A DNA stretch of 64,000 bases from positions 1-64,000 of the forward strand of contig JAUXXH010000029.1 in the NCBI GenBank assembly GCA_030684935.1. Reading direction: 5' to 3'. The notes under the pieces are model-generated. The model did no database searches, had not been told where the DNA came from, and saw only the letters and a program-made list of their open reading frames with translations. Origin of the DNA: Pseudolabrys sp. (GTDB taxonomy: Bacteria > Pseudomonadota > Alphaproteobacteria > Rhizobiales > Xanthobacteraceae). Positions 1 to 7,789 of this stretch are shown piece after piece. Every line of letters begins with the position of its first letter. Positions within the stretch are counted from its first letter, which is position 1. The position numbers and the translations under genes are program-made.

Positions 1-110
1 AGGCGGACGTGTTCGACTACATCGAACGCTTCTACAATCCCAAACGGCGACACTCGACGATCGGCTATATGAGCCCTATGGAGTTCGAGAGGCAGGCTGG
101 ATTAGCTTAG
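1..110 (+). CDS. IS3-family transposase OrfB, C-terminal fragment
   Basis: Thirty-five codons in the frame starting at base 3 end in TAG at 108-110. The visible residues include YIERFYNPKRRHSTIGYMSP, the hallmark C-terminal tail of the rve/DDE integrase domain of IS3 OrfB proteins. The protein catalyses strand transfer of the element. The start, OrfA, the frameshift window and the catalytic acids are all upstream of the window, so whether the transposase is intact cannot be judged. It lies at the edge of an island carrying an integrase, a common landing place for IS elements. Confidence 0.85.
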   Translation, partial: ADVFDYIERFYNPKRRHSTIGYMSPMEFERQAGLA

Positions 111-140
111 GCGGGTGTCAACGAAACCGGGTGCAGGCCA
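1..140 (+). mobile_element. Right end of an IS3-family insertion sequence
   Basis: Only the 3' end of the element is in the window. It holds the C-terminus of an OrfB transposase followed by about 30 bases of terminal sequence. Read on the minus strand, the end at about 115-140 starts TGGCCTGCACCCGG, and the TG/CA tip is typical of IS3 ends. Position 140 is placed where the AlpA-like reading frame on the other strand stops looking like its family. The left end and any target duplication lie outside the window. Confidence 0.75.
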
Positions 141-270
141 ACCATCGTGTCGCCGATCCGATCTTGGTCGGCTGCGGAAACGTCCGAGCGGATACGCGGG
201 CATAAATACTGCTCTTCTTCAGAGCTGTAACGGCCTCGACATCTGCCAGGGCCATCAATTCGTCGTCCAT
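118..270 (-). pseudogene. AlpA-like DNA-binding regulator truncated by the IS
   Basis: The frame starts at ATG 270, preceded by GGAGG six bases upstream. It reads LMALADVEAVTALKKSSIYA and then a FPQP-K-IG-RW pattern, matching the AlpA/MerR-like winged-helix family of phage and island excision regulators. About 43 codons are native. The last residues (LACTRFR) come from the IS end and replace the usual recognition tail that follows the RW motif. AlpA proteins normally run to about 65-75 residues, so the helix that completes the DNA-binding fold is probably lost. It sits 63 bases downstream of the integrase gene on the same strand, the usual int-alpA order in rhizobial islands. Confidence 0.7.
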
Positions 271-333
271 CTGTATCCTCCAGTGTATGCTTGAACGCAC
301 AGACACTATCGGGTGGCGATGTATATGAACGGT

Positions 334-1536
334 TTAAAACCGTGCGCCAATAGCGATGACGTTGCTAGCGCCGGCGCAGTAGGCACCCCACGCCGCCATT
401 AGCTCGCGGCGCTTCTCGAGCGCGTCCCCGCGGCGGTAGGCACGTTCTGTTGCATCGCCGACGATGTGCGCCAACGCAGCTTCCGCGAGATCGCCGGGAA
501 AGTGCGTGCACTCGTCGACCCAATCGCGAAAGGTCGATCGGAAGCCGTGCACAGTGACGCCTTCATGGAGCCGGCGCAGCTGCATCAACAACGTCATTTC
601 CGATTGCGGCTTGCCAGGCTGGCGCCCGGGGAAAACAAGCCCGCTGGCGTCGCGAGGCAAAGCCGCCAGCAAGTCGCGCGCCCCTTCACAGAGCGGCACG
701 CGATGTTCGCGGCCGGCTTTCATGCGCGCGGCGGGAACGGTCCAGACCTTACCGTCGGGCGACAACTCGTCCCATCGCATGCCCGTTACTTCGCCAGTCC
801 TTGCGCACGTGAGAATCAGGAACTCAAGCGATCGCGCCGCGGTGCCAGGCGCCGCGCGGAGCCGTAGTAGAAAGTCGGACAAATCTGCATGGGCCAGGGC
901 CGCGTGGTGACCGCGGCTAAGCTTGTGCCGGCGCGGCAATAACGCGTCTAGATGGCCGCGCCACCGGGCCGGGTTTTCGCCAGAGCGGAAACCCTTGACC
1001 TTGGCCGCGTCGAGAACGCGTTCGATGCGGCCGCGCAACCGGCCGGCCGTTTCGGCTTTGGATTGCCACAAGGGCTTCAGCACGGACAAAACGTCTTCGG
1101 TGGCGATTGCATCAACCGACCTCGGCCTCAGCGCGGCGGCATGCGTGCGCAGCGTCGTCCGCCACTGCAGGATGTGTTTCTGGTTCCGGAAGCCGGGTGC
1201 GATTGAGTCTATCAATTCGTCAGCGAACTCGCCGAAGGTCGGCACGGGCCGGCCGTCCTGCCGTTCCCTTTGACGTTCGGCCAGCGGATCCTTGCCGGCG
1301 CGTAGATGTGCCCGGGCCCGCGTAGCCGCGTCTCGTGCAGCAGCCAGTGACGTCTCGCCCTCGGCGCCGAGCCCCATGTCGCGCTGCTTTCCGTTTCGCG
1401 CGTACCGGAACACCCATTTGCGCGAACTGGCCGATGTCACGACCAGGTAGAGGCCGCCGCCATCGGCGTATCGGCCAGGCTTTAAACTGCTCGCGATCCC
1501 GCGGGCGGATAGGCGATTGAGAACACGTTTAGACAT
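334..1536 (-). CDS. P4-type tyrosine integrase of a tRNA-targeted genomic island
   Basis: This 400-residue site-specific recombinase has an N-terminal DUF4102-type arm-binding domain (residues ~1-90, with YADGGGLYL), a core-binding domain (~100-200) and a C-terminal catalytic domain. The tyrosine-recombinase residues are all visible: R246 in CARTGEVTG, K273, H330 and R333 in HGFRSTFRDW, H357, and nucleophile Y367. It starts at ATG 1536 and points away from tRNA-Ser, whose 3' end is about 160 bp upstream. This is the standard layout of an island inserted into a tRNA 3' end. The enzyme looks intact, although the AlpA-like gene downstream is broken. Confidence 0.92.
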   Translation of the reverse strand: MSKRVLNRLSARGIASSLKPGRYADGGGLYLVVTSASSRKWVFRYARNGKQRDMGLGAEGETSLAAARDAATRARAHLRAGKDPLAERQRERQDGRPVPTFGEFADELIDSIAPGFRNQKHILQWRTTLRTHAAALRPRSVDAIATEDVLSVLKPLWQSKAETAGRLRGRIERVLDAAKVKGFRSGENPARWRGHLDALLPRRHKLSRGHHAALAHADLSDFLLRLRAAPGTAARSLEFLILTCARTGEVTGMRWDELSPDGKVWTVPAARMKAGREHRVPLCEGARDLLAALPRDASGLVFPGRQPGKPQSEMTLLMQLRRLHEGVTVHGFRSTFRDWVDECTHFPGDLAEAALAHIVGDATERAYRRGDALEKRRELMAAWGAYCAGASNVIAIGARF

Positions 1537-1694
1537 GGCTGTTCCTTCCGGTCCTAGTGCCGGTCCCAGTTTGGACGTTGGATTTGTGGGGAGAGGGGCG
1601 GCCCCCTATGGAGCGCCGCGTAGGTATAAGCACGGTTATAAAGGGGTTTCTAATGCCCCTGTTGGACTTGTGCGGAAGGCGACGGAAAGAGTTT

Positions 1695-1784
1695 TGGCGG
1701 AAGGGGTGGGATTCGAACCCACGGTACCCTTGCAGGTACGCCGGTTTTCAAGACCGGTGCCTTAAACCACTCGGCCACCCTTCC
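1695..1784 (-). tRNA. tRNA-Ser (anticodon UGA)
   Basis: On the minus strand a 90-nt class II tRNA begins GGAAGGGTGGCCGAG. The acceptor stem GGAAGGG pairs with CCCTTCC, followed by discriminator G and an encoded CCA. The anticodon loop is CTTGAAA, giving anticodon UGA (serine). A long variable arm and GGTTCGAATCC T-arm are present. The 3' end faces the integrase, so the gene is the probable attachment site, with the island restoring the tRNA 3' end. Confidence 0.95.
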
Positions 1785-1942
1785 AGCAAAGGAAATCCGA
1801 TACTGAGGAAACGCCGACCGGTCAAATTGCCGCGCTCCGCCGGAGTGCGCCGCTATCGATGCCGGATGGCAGCGCCGTGCGAATGTCGCATGGCGGTGCG
1901 CCTGGCACAGATGGAAGATAGGCTTCGCCTTCTGGAAGGCGC

Positions 1943-2146
1943 TCAGTAGGGCATCTTCAATTGATCGCAGAGCCGGCCGTTCACGATCGGCGCGCCGTTT
2001 CCGCGAAAGCGCGCCGGATCACTTTCGACGACCGCAAGGGCGTGCTGCAGCTTGGCGTCATCCGTGACGCACGCCGCCGGCGGCTCGAATGCGTCGAGGT
2101 CAATCTCCGCATGATAGCAGATCGAGATATTTGCGCGGCGAGACAA
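1943..2146 (-). CDS. Small hypothetical protein (67 aa)
   Basis: The frame starts at TTG 2146 with a G-rich stretch (GGGGGTG) just upstream and ends in TGA. The translation has normal protein-like composition (ISICYHAEIDLDAFEPP early, QLKMPY at the end) without the Arg/Pro bias of shadow frames in this GC-rich DNA. It has no signal peptide or membrane segment, and I do not recognise a family. It lies alone between tRNA-Ser and rlpA. Support is coding appearance and a plausible ribosome site only. Confidence 0.35.
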   Translation of the reverse strand: MSRRANISICYHAEIDLDAFEPPAACVTDDAKLQHALAVVESDPARFRGNGAPIVNGRLCDQLKMPY

Positions 2147-2490
2147 ATGGCACCCCCAGAATCAGTACGGCTGGCCCGATCATTGTGCCGGCCGTCCGCA
2201 CGCTGCAATGTCTTTAATCAATGATGCAAGGCTGTGCATCGACTAACGGCGCGGGATCCGGATCGGGCCGAAAGCGCGACCAGGCAGGGTGCGTTTGCTT
2301 TGGCGCCGCACCATCCGCCCGGTGCAAGGGCCGCGCATGGCCGTGCTTGCAAGAGGCTCACGCCCGCGCTACTCGGGAATCGCGAAACGGCTGTCGAACC
2401 AAATATTTACCACGTTAACCAAGGGGCGGTTTCCGGAACCGGGTTGGCGGGGTAGTGTTCGGGTTCTGAAGCGGGGATGCGTCGACGCGG
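2147..2490. other. Intergenic region upstream of rlpA
   Basis: About 340 bases have no convincing gene on either strand. There is a relatively AT-rich patch near 2400-2420 (AAATATTTACCACGTTAACC) that could belong to the rlpA promoter. The single TTAA motif there is not paired at seven-base spacing. No terminator or structured RNA was recognised. Confidence 0.5.
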
Positions 2491-3471
2491 ATGGGTGATT
2501 TGGGGGCCAAAAGCCGGATTTTCGTGGGCGCGCGCCTGGTGGCGCTCGGCGCCTGTGGCCTGCTGCTGGCCAATTGCTCCGGCGGCACGTCGAGCAAGGT
2601 CGACCCCAAATACGGTGTCACCGCCAGCCCGCGCGTCGTCGGGCCGGGCCAGCCGGTGCCGAAAGGCGGCGGCGTCTATCGCGTCGGCCGGCCCTATGTC
2701 ATCGCCGGCCGCACTTATGTCCCTGCAGAGAATCCCAATTACAGCGCCGTCGGCATGGCGTCCTGGTACGGCGACGATTTCCACGGCCGCTACACCGCCA
2801 ATGGCGAAGTGTTCGACATGGAATCGATCACGGCCGCCCATCCGACGCTGCCGCTGCCGTCTTATGTGCGCGTCACCAATTTGCAGAACCGCAAGTCGAT
2901 CGTGGTCCGCGTCAACGACCGTGGACCTTTCCACGCCGACCGCGTCATCGATCTGTCCAAGAACACCGCCAAGCTCCTCGGCCTGCACGGCCATGGCGTC
3001 GCCAGGGTCAAGGTCGACTATGTCGGCCGGGCGCCGCTTGAAGGCTCCGACGACCGCAAGCTGATGGCCACGCTGCGCGAAGGCGTGCCGGCCAGCCCGC
3101 CGGTCATGGTGGCCGAAGCGCGCCCGTCCGTGCGCTCCGCGCTGCCGGTTGCGGTCGAACCCGAGCCGGCCCCGGCGCCGGTCCGGATGGCCTCCAACAG
3201 GGCCTATGCGCCGGCGTTCTTCGACGCCCGGCCGATGACCGAAGTGGCCGGCCCGGCCCCAAGGCCGCAGCAACTGGGCGACGGCGTCCGCCACGTGCCG
3301 ACCGTGGTGGTGCAGGGCCCGGCCGCCGATCCGGTGACCCGGCCGCGCGCGGTGCAGACCGCGTCGGCGCTGCCGCCGCCGCAGGCGGTGCCGTCGGTAT
3401 CGCCGGTGTCCGCCTATGCCCCGGTGCAGGCCCAGCCGGCCGGCTTCATGAGCGGCCGCGGCCTTTACTGA
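2491..3471 (+). CDS. rlpA: RlpA-like septal ring lytic transglycosylase lipoprotein
   Basis: RlpA-family proteins act on denuded glycan strands at the division septum. The N-terminus carries a lipoprotein signal with lipobox LLLANC (acylated Cys29). A double-psi beta-barrel domain follows at about residues 85-185: GMASWYGDDFHGRYTANGE, then VRVNDRGPF and the IDLS segment. The acidic and basic catalytic positions of the family are present. The Pro/Ala-rich C-terminal third (after ~195) contains no SPOR domain that I can see, unlike E. coli RlpA. It starts at ATG 2491, and dacC follows on the same strand after 70 bases, so the two wall enzymes may be co-transcribed. Confidence 0.9.
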   Translation: MGDLGAKSRIFVGARLVALGACGLLLANCSGGTSSKVDPKYGVTASPRVVGPGQPVPKGGGVYRVGRPYVIAGRTYVPAENPNYSAVGMASWYGDDFHGRYTANGEVFDMESITAAHPTLPLPSYVRVTNLQNRKSIVVRVNDRGPFHADRVIDLSKNTAKLLGLHGHGVARVKVDYVGRAPLEGSDDRKLMATLREGVPASPPVMVAEARPSVRSALPVAVEPEPAPAPVRMASNRAYAPAFFDARPMTEVAGPAPRPQQLGDGVRHVPTVVVQGPAADPVTRPRAVQTASALPPPQAVPSVSPVSAYAPVQAQPAGFMSGRGLY

Positions 3472-3541
3472 GCCGCATTTTTCCGTCACACCGCCGCCTT
3501 AGTCTGCCGCCCGCCATGCTGGCGGCGTAAGGGCGTTGACC

Positions 3542-4804
3542 ATGGCACGACAACGACGGTTCGGACCTTTGTTGGCGGCAGCGCTGATGGCCTTCGGGCT
3601 CGCGGCGGCTGGTCTGACCGATTCCGCCACGGCCCAGAAGAAGGGCGCGGCTCCGGCCGCCGCGCCGAAGAAAGAGGCCGCCAAGCCGGCGCCCAAAAAA
3701 GACGACCCGCCGATCACCGCGCCGCACGCTATGCTGGTCGACGCCGACAATGGCGCCGTGCTGTTCGAGCGGGACGCCGATGCGATGGTCTATCCGGCCA
3801 GCCTGTCCAAGCTGATGACGGCCGAGTTCGTGTTCAACGAGATCAAGCAGGGCCGCCTTCAACTGACCGACGAGTTTCCGGTCAGTGAGAACGCCTGGCG
3901 CCGGGGCGGGGCGCCGTCCGGCGGCTCCACCATGTTCGCCGCGCTCAACAGCCGGATTGCGGTCAGCGACCTGATCCGCGGCATGATCATCCAGTCGGGC
4001 AACGACGCCTGCATCGTCCTGGCCGAGGGGCTTGCCGGCAACGAGCCGGAATTTGCCGCCAAACTCACCAAGCGGGCGCGCGAAATCGGCCTGGCCCGGT
4101 CGACCTTCGCCAATTCCAGCGGTCTGCCCGATCCCGGCTCGCAGGTGACCGCGCGCGAACTGGCGATCCTGGCGCGTCACATCATCCGGACCTATCCGGA
4201 ATTCTACCCGATCTACGGCGAGACCGATTTTCTCTGGAACAAGATCCGGCAGTCCAACCGCAATCCGTTGCTGTCGATGGGTATCGGTGCCGACGGCCTG
4301 AAGACCGGTTTCACCAAGGAGGCCGGCTTCGGCCTGGTCGGCTCGGCGGTGCAGAACGGCTTGCGGCTGGTCGTGGTGGTCAACGGTCTCAAGACCGCCA
4401 AGGAACGCGCCGACGAAGCCAGAAAGCTGCTGGACTGGGGTTTCCGCAACTTCGAGCAACGTATTCTGTTTGGCCAGGGACAGACCTTGGGCAGCGCCAA
4501 GGTGTTCGGCGGCGCCACCGGCAGCGTGCCGCTGGTGGCCGACGGCGAGGTCAAGGTGATGATGCCGAAGAGCGGCGGCGAACGCCTGATCGCACGCATC
4601 GTCTATACCGGTCCGGTGCCGGCGCCGGTGGCGGAAGGTCAGCCGGTGGGAACCCTCAGGGTGTGGAGGGGCGACAGCGTCATTCTCGAAGTGCCGCTCA
4701 AGGCCGCCGAGAGCGTTGGCCAGGGCAATATTCCGCAGCGTGCCGTCGACGCCGCGACCGAATTCATGATCGGCCTGTTCCGCGCCGGTGCGCAGCGGCT
4801 ATGA
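3542..4804 (+). CDS. dacC: D-alanyl-D-alanine carboxypeptidase (PBP5/6 family)
   Basis: This serine peptidase (S11) removes the terminal D-Ala from peptidoglycan pentapeptides in the periplasm. A Sec signal peptide covers residues ~1-31 (ending ATA-Q), followed by a Lys/Ala/Pro-rich linker to about 58. The catalytic triad motifs are S87-L-S-K90, S152-G-N and K254-T-G. A beta-rich C-terminal PBP5 domain follows (IARIVYTGPVPAPV region). I chose ATG 3542 over the in-frame TTG six bases earlier because it gives a clean signal peptide. It lies downstream of rlpA and 39 bases before tmk, an order common in rhizobia. Confidence 0.93.
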   Translation: MARQRRFGPLLAAALMAFGLAAAGLTDSATAQKKGAAPAAAPKKEAAKPAPKKDDPPITAPHAMLVDADNGAVLFERDADAMVYPASLSKLMTAEFVFNEIKQGRLQLTDEFPVSENAWRRGGAPSGGSTMFAALNSRIAVSDLIRGMIIQSGNDACIVLAEGLAGNEPEFAAKLTKRAREIGLARSTFANSSGLPDPGSQVTARELAILARHIIRTYPEFYPIYGETDFLWNKIRQSNRNPLLSMGIGADGLKTGFTKEAGFGLVGSAVQNGLRLVVVVNGLKTAKERADEARKLLDWGFRNFEQRILFGQGQTLGSAKVFGGATGSVPLVADGEVKVMMPKSGGERLIARIVYTGPVPAPVAEGQPVGTLRVWRGDSVILEVPLKAAESVGQGNIPQRAVDAATEFMIGLFRAGAQRL

Positions 4805-4843
4805 TCATGCTCGCCTGCGCGCGCGGGCGATAACGCAAAAGGT

Positions 4844-5518
4844 TTGGCTTTCTTGCGCGGACATTTCATCACCTTCGAAGGCGGCGAGGGCAGCGGCAAG
4901 TCGACCCACGCGGCGGCGCTGGCGCAGCGGATCATGGCGCTCGGGCCCGAGGTGGTGCTGACGCGCGAGCCGGGCGGCTCCCCCGGCGCCGAGATCATCC
5001 GCCATATCCTGCTGTCCGGCATTGCCAAGCCGATGGGCGCGGAAACCGAAACCATTTTGTTTGCCGCCGCGCGCGACGATCACGTGCGCACCACGATCGC
5101 GCCGGCGCTCGAGGCCGGCAAATGGGTGATCTGCGACCGCTTCATCGACTCCACCCGCGTCTATCAGGGCACGCTCGGCAAGGTCGATCGCAAGCTGATC
5201 CGCGGCCTCGAGCGGGTGACGGTCGGCGCCGCCATGCCCGAACTCACGTTTCTGCTCGACGTGCCGGCCACCGTCGGTCTGGCGCGCGCCAAAAGCCGGC
5301 GCGGCACGGGCACGGCCGACCGCTTCGAATCCGAGTCGGTCGAGTTTCATGAGCAGCTGCGGCACGCCTTCCTGGAATTGGCCGTCCACGAACCGAAACG
5401 CATCGTCGTCATCGATGGCCGCGCGCCCCGCGAGGTCGTCGCCGAGCGCATCTGGGACGCGGTTGCAAGCCGTCTACTAGGTGATCAGCCCCGTGTCGCC
5501 GAGGCCGTGTCACCGTGA
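4844..5518 (+). CDS. tmk: Thymidylate kinase (dTMP kinase)
   Basis: It phosphorylates dTMP to dTDP using ATP in dTTP synthesis. The P-loop GGEGSGKST is at residues 13-21. The DR(Y/F)IDST-VYQG motif (DRFIDSTRVYQG) and an Arg-containing LID segment (SRRGTGTADRF) identify a bacterial TMK; 224 residues is slightly above the usual ~210. The start is one of two nearby TTG codons (4844 or 4853); 4844 is given. Its stop overlaps the holB start by four bases (GTGA), indicating translational coupling. Confidence 0.93.
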   Translation: MAFLRGHFITFEGGEGSGKSTHAAALAQRIMALGPEVVLTREPGGSPGAEIIRHILLSGIAKPMGAETETILFAAARDDHVRTTIAPALEAGKWVICDRFIDSTRVYQGTLGKVDRKLIRGLERVTVGAAMPELTFLLDVPATVGLARAKSRRGTGTADRFESESVEFHEQLRHAFLELAVHEPKRIVVIDGRAPREVVAERIWDAVASRLLGDQPRVAEAVSP

Positions 5519-6543
5519 GCGATGACGACCAGGCGCTGCCGCTGCCGCGCGAGACTTTGGTGCTGTTCGGCCAGGCCGAGGCCGAGCGGGCCCTGCTCGA
5601 CGCCTACAAAAGCGGCCGCAGCCCGCATGCCTGGCTGATCGGCGGTCCGCCGGGCATCGGCAAGGCAACTTTGGCCTATCGCTTCGCGCGCTTCGTACTG
5701 GCGCATCCCGATCCGCAATCGCCGGCGGTGCAGGCCGCGACGACGCTGGCGGTCGATCCGGCGCACCCGGTGGCGCACCGGATTGCCGCCCAGGCGCAGG
5801 GCGACCTCCTGGTGCTGGAACGCACCATCAACGAGCAGACCGGCAAGCTGTACACCGTCATCCGCGTCGATGATGTGCGCCGCACGGTATCCTTCTTCGG
5901 CTCGACCCCGGGCGAGGGCGGCTGGCGCATCGCCATTGTCGACGCGGTCGACGATCTGCAGCGCGAAGGCGCCAATGCGCTGCTCAAGGTTCTGGAGGAG
6001 CCGCCGGCGCGCACGCTGCTGCTGCTGATCAGCCACGCGCCGGGCCGCGAACTGCCGACCATCCGCTCGCGCTGCCGCCGCCTGCTGCTGCGGCCGCTCG
6101 GTGCCGCCGATGCCGCCCTTGCCGCCGCGGCCGCCACCGGCCGCGCCGCCGACGGCGACGACGTCGTCCAGGCCGCCGCCGCCGCCGAAGGCAGCGTGTC
6201 GCGGGCGCTGAGCCTGCTCGACGGCCCCGCTTTGGCCTTGCGTCAGCGCGTGCTGGACCTGTTCGATCAACTGCCCAGCCCCGATCCGCGCGCCCTGCAT
6301 GCGCTCGGCGATGCGCTCGGCGGCACCGATCCGCGGTCGCTGGAGGCCTTCATGGACCTGGTCAATGCGTGGCTGTCGGCGCGCCTCGACAGCTCCGCCC
6401 GTGAAGCCGGCCGGGCCATTCGGGTTGCCGATGCCTGGGACAAGGTCAATCGCGTCGCGCGCGACGTCGAGACCTACAATCTTGAGCGCATGCCGATGGT
6501 TTTCGCCGTGTTCGGCGCCTTGGCCGATGCCGTGCGGCGCTGA
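5515..6543 (+). CDS. holB: DNA polymerase III delta' subunit
   Basis: Delta' is the fixed arm of the clamp loader that places the beta clamp on DNA. The AAA+ P-loop GGPPGIGK is at residues 43-50, an ALLKVLEEP stretch follows the Walker B region, and the sensor-1/SRC motif is IRSRCRR. The zinc-binding cysteines of E. coli delta' are not present between the Walker boxes. GTG 5515 overlaps tmk by four bases. A strong hairpin terminator 30 bases past the stop ends the rlpA-dacC-tmk-holB transcription unit. Confidence 0.9.
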   Translation: MSDDDQALPLPRETLVLFGQAEAERALLDAYKSGRSPHAWLIGGPPGIGKATLAYRFARFVLAHPDPQSPAVQAATTLAVDPAHPVAHRIAAQAQGDLLVLERTINEQTGKLYTVIRVDDVRRTVSFFGSTPGEGGWRIAIVDAVDDLQREGANALLKVLEEPPARTLLLLISHAPGRELPTIRSRCRRLLLRPLGAADAALAAAAATGRAADGDDVVQAAAAAEGSVSRALSLLDGPALALRQRVLDLFDQLPSPDPRALHALGDALGGTDPRSLEAFMDLVNAWLSARLDSSAREAGRAIRVADAWDKVNRVARDVETYNLERMPMVFAVFGALADAVRR

Positions 6544-6573
6544 TGGCGCCAAGACGAAAAGGCGCCAAGACGA

Positions 6574-6606
6574 AAACCCGCCGCGCGGGGGCGCGGCGGG
6601 TTTTTT
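6574..6606 (+). terminator. Rho-independent terminator after holB
   Basis: A 10-bp perfect stem, CCCGCCGCGC (6578-6587) with GCGCGGCGGG (6591-6600), has a GGG loop and is followed by six T. It is preceded by AAAA, so the minus strand also has a weak U-tract and the hairpin may serve the convergent gene at 6645-7037. Confidence 0.92.
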
Positions 6607-6644
6607 ATCGCTATGGCGATGCCGGTTAAATCCGGCGTGCCAGG

Positions 6645-7037
6645 TCAGAAGCCCCGGCGCCGAACCTTTTTCGCCGATTTGCGGGCGGCATAGCGCGCGT
6701 CGCGGGCGGCTTTCTGCTCGGCTTCCAGGGCCGCTTTCTGCTCGGCCTTTTCCGCCGCCAGCAGGGCCTCGGCCTCGGCCGCTTCGCGCTGGGCCTGCGC
6801 TTCGCGTTCGGCGGCGAGCGCGGCCTCCTTGGCCCGTTCGGCCTCGCGCACTTTCTTGGCGGCTTCGCGCTCGGCGGCGCGAACGAGGCGGGCCTCGTTG
6901 ATCGCCTGCCGCTGGGCGCGCTGCTGTTCCTGCGCCGGATCGGACGACGCTGCCTTGAATTTTTCCAGCATCGCTTTCTTGATCGCGGCTGCGCTGTTCC
7001 GACGTTCCAGAATGTCGGGGATCTTGAAGTTGCTCAT
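6645..7037 (-). CDS. DUF6481-type Ala/Glu/Lys-rich coiled-coil protein
   Basis: This 130-residue protein begins MSNFKIPDILERRNSAAAIK and is then a nearly continuous charged helix rich in A, E, K and R (residues ~20-120), ending in a basic tail (KSAKKVRRRGF). The pattern matches small DUF6481 proteins found widely in Hyphomicrobiales. No enzyme motif, signal peptide or membrane segment is visible, and its role is unknown. The basic tail could bind nucleic acid, which is inference. It is monocistronic, converging on the holB terminator. Confidence 0.7.
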   Translation of the reverse strand: MSNFKIPDILERRNSAAAIKKAMLEKFKAASSDPAQEQQRAQRQAINEARLVRAAEREAAKKVREAERAKEAALAAEREAQAQREAAEAEALLAAEKAEQKAALEAEQKAARDARYAARKSAKKVRRRGF

Positions 7038-7463
7038 AAGTGTCCTGTGTGTGTGAATGCCTGCATATATGGCCTAAACGCGCGGTCCACAATATCGGAT
7101 GTGGCAAATTTACCGGTTTTGAGGTCGAAAGCGCGCCGGGCGCGATCGGCCCGCTCTCTCCCGTCGTGCTGCAGGCTTGGCGCCGGCCTGAAACTCGAAA
7201 TCCAGGTTATTCGCGTTCCTGTGCACTATTGACCAGCGCAACCGGTTCCGGGTTGCCACTATTCAAATCAACATCGAGTCGTCGCGCACGGTTTGAATTG
7301 AATGCGAACGAATGAGTGCAGCCTCAATCTGTATTTCGAGAACGCGGCGCCACGACGTGCGGTTCGTTGTTTCGATTGCTTCATTGTTCATGCGTTGCAG
7401 CCGGTTGACGAGTGCTAACGGCAGTCGACATCCGCGAGGCTACGCCAATCAGGGAGTCACGTC
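7038..7463. other. Intergenic region between divergent genes
   Basis: About 425 bases separate the DUF6481 gene (minus) from the ribbon-helix-helix gene (plus) and should hold both promoters. The DNA is less GC-rich than its surroundings. I see no tRNA, terminator or convincing gene. A 42-codon minus-strand frame at 7263-7391 is protein-like but lacks a good ribosome site. Confidence 0.5.
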
Positions 7464-7742
7464 ATGAAATCATCGATCGTCAAGCGCTCCATCGTCATCG
7501 CCGGACACAAAACCAGTGTCAGCCTTGAAGATCCCTTCTGGCTGGGGTTGAAAGAGATTGCGCGCAGTCAGCACATGACTCTGCCGAACATCGTCGGCGA
7601 AATTGAAACCAGCCGGCGGGAAGGAAACCTTTCGTCCGCCATACGGCTGTTCGTGCTCGACAAGGTGCGGTCCCAGAGCGACTTCGCCCGTGCCCGCGCG
7701 GCCACGCCGGACGCTGTGCTGCAAGGCAGCAATCACGGCTGA
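7464..7742 (+). CDS. Ribbon-helix-helix domain protein
   Basis: This 92-residue protein opens KRSIVIAGHKTSVSLEDPFW, followed by LKEIARSQHMTLPNIVGEI, the strand-helix-helix layout of the stand-alone ribbon-helix-helix family (PF13467 type) common in Alphaproteobacteria. Such proteins usually dimerise and bind DNA with the N-terminal strand. The start ATG 7464 has GGGAGT eight bases upstream. It is 47 bases ahead of the radical-SAM gene on the same strand, so it may belong to the same transcript or regulate it; the sequence does not prove either. Confidence 0.75.
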   Translation: MKSSIVKRSIVIAGHKTSVSLEDPFWLGLKEIARSQHMTLPNIVGEIETSRREGNLSSAIRLFVLDKVRSQSDFARARAATPDAVLQGSNHG

Positions 7743-7789
7743 CTTCCGGCGTCGCGTGCTTTGCTGGTTTTGCGAGTCATGATAGGCAG

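Noticed and set aside
1867-1949. 27-codon plus-strand frame ending LRLLEGAQ
   Set aside because: Short, no ribosome site, and no family resemblance beyond a generic charged helix.
2405-2420. TTTACCACGTTAACC as a CtrA box before rlpA
   Set aside because: The half-sites are five bases apart, not seven, so the motif does not fit.
7263-7391. 42-codon minus-strand frame in the gap before the ribbon-helix-helix gene
   Set aside because: The translation is protein-like, but the ribosome site is weak and the frame lies in low-GC intergenic DNA; support is too thin to list as a gene.
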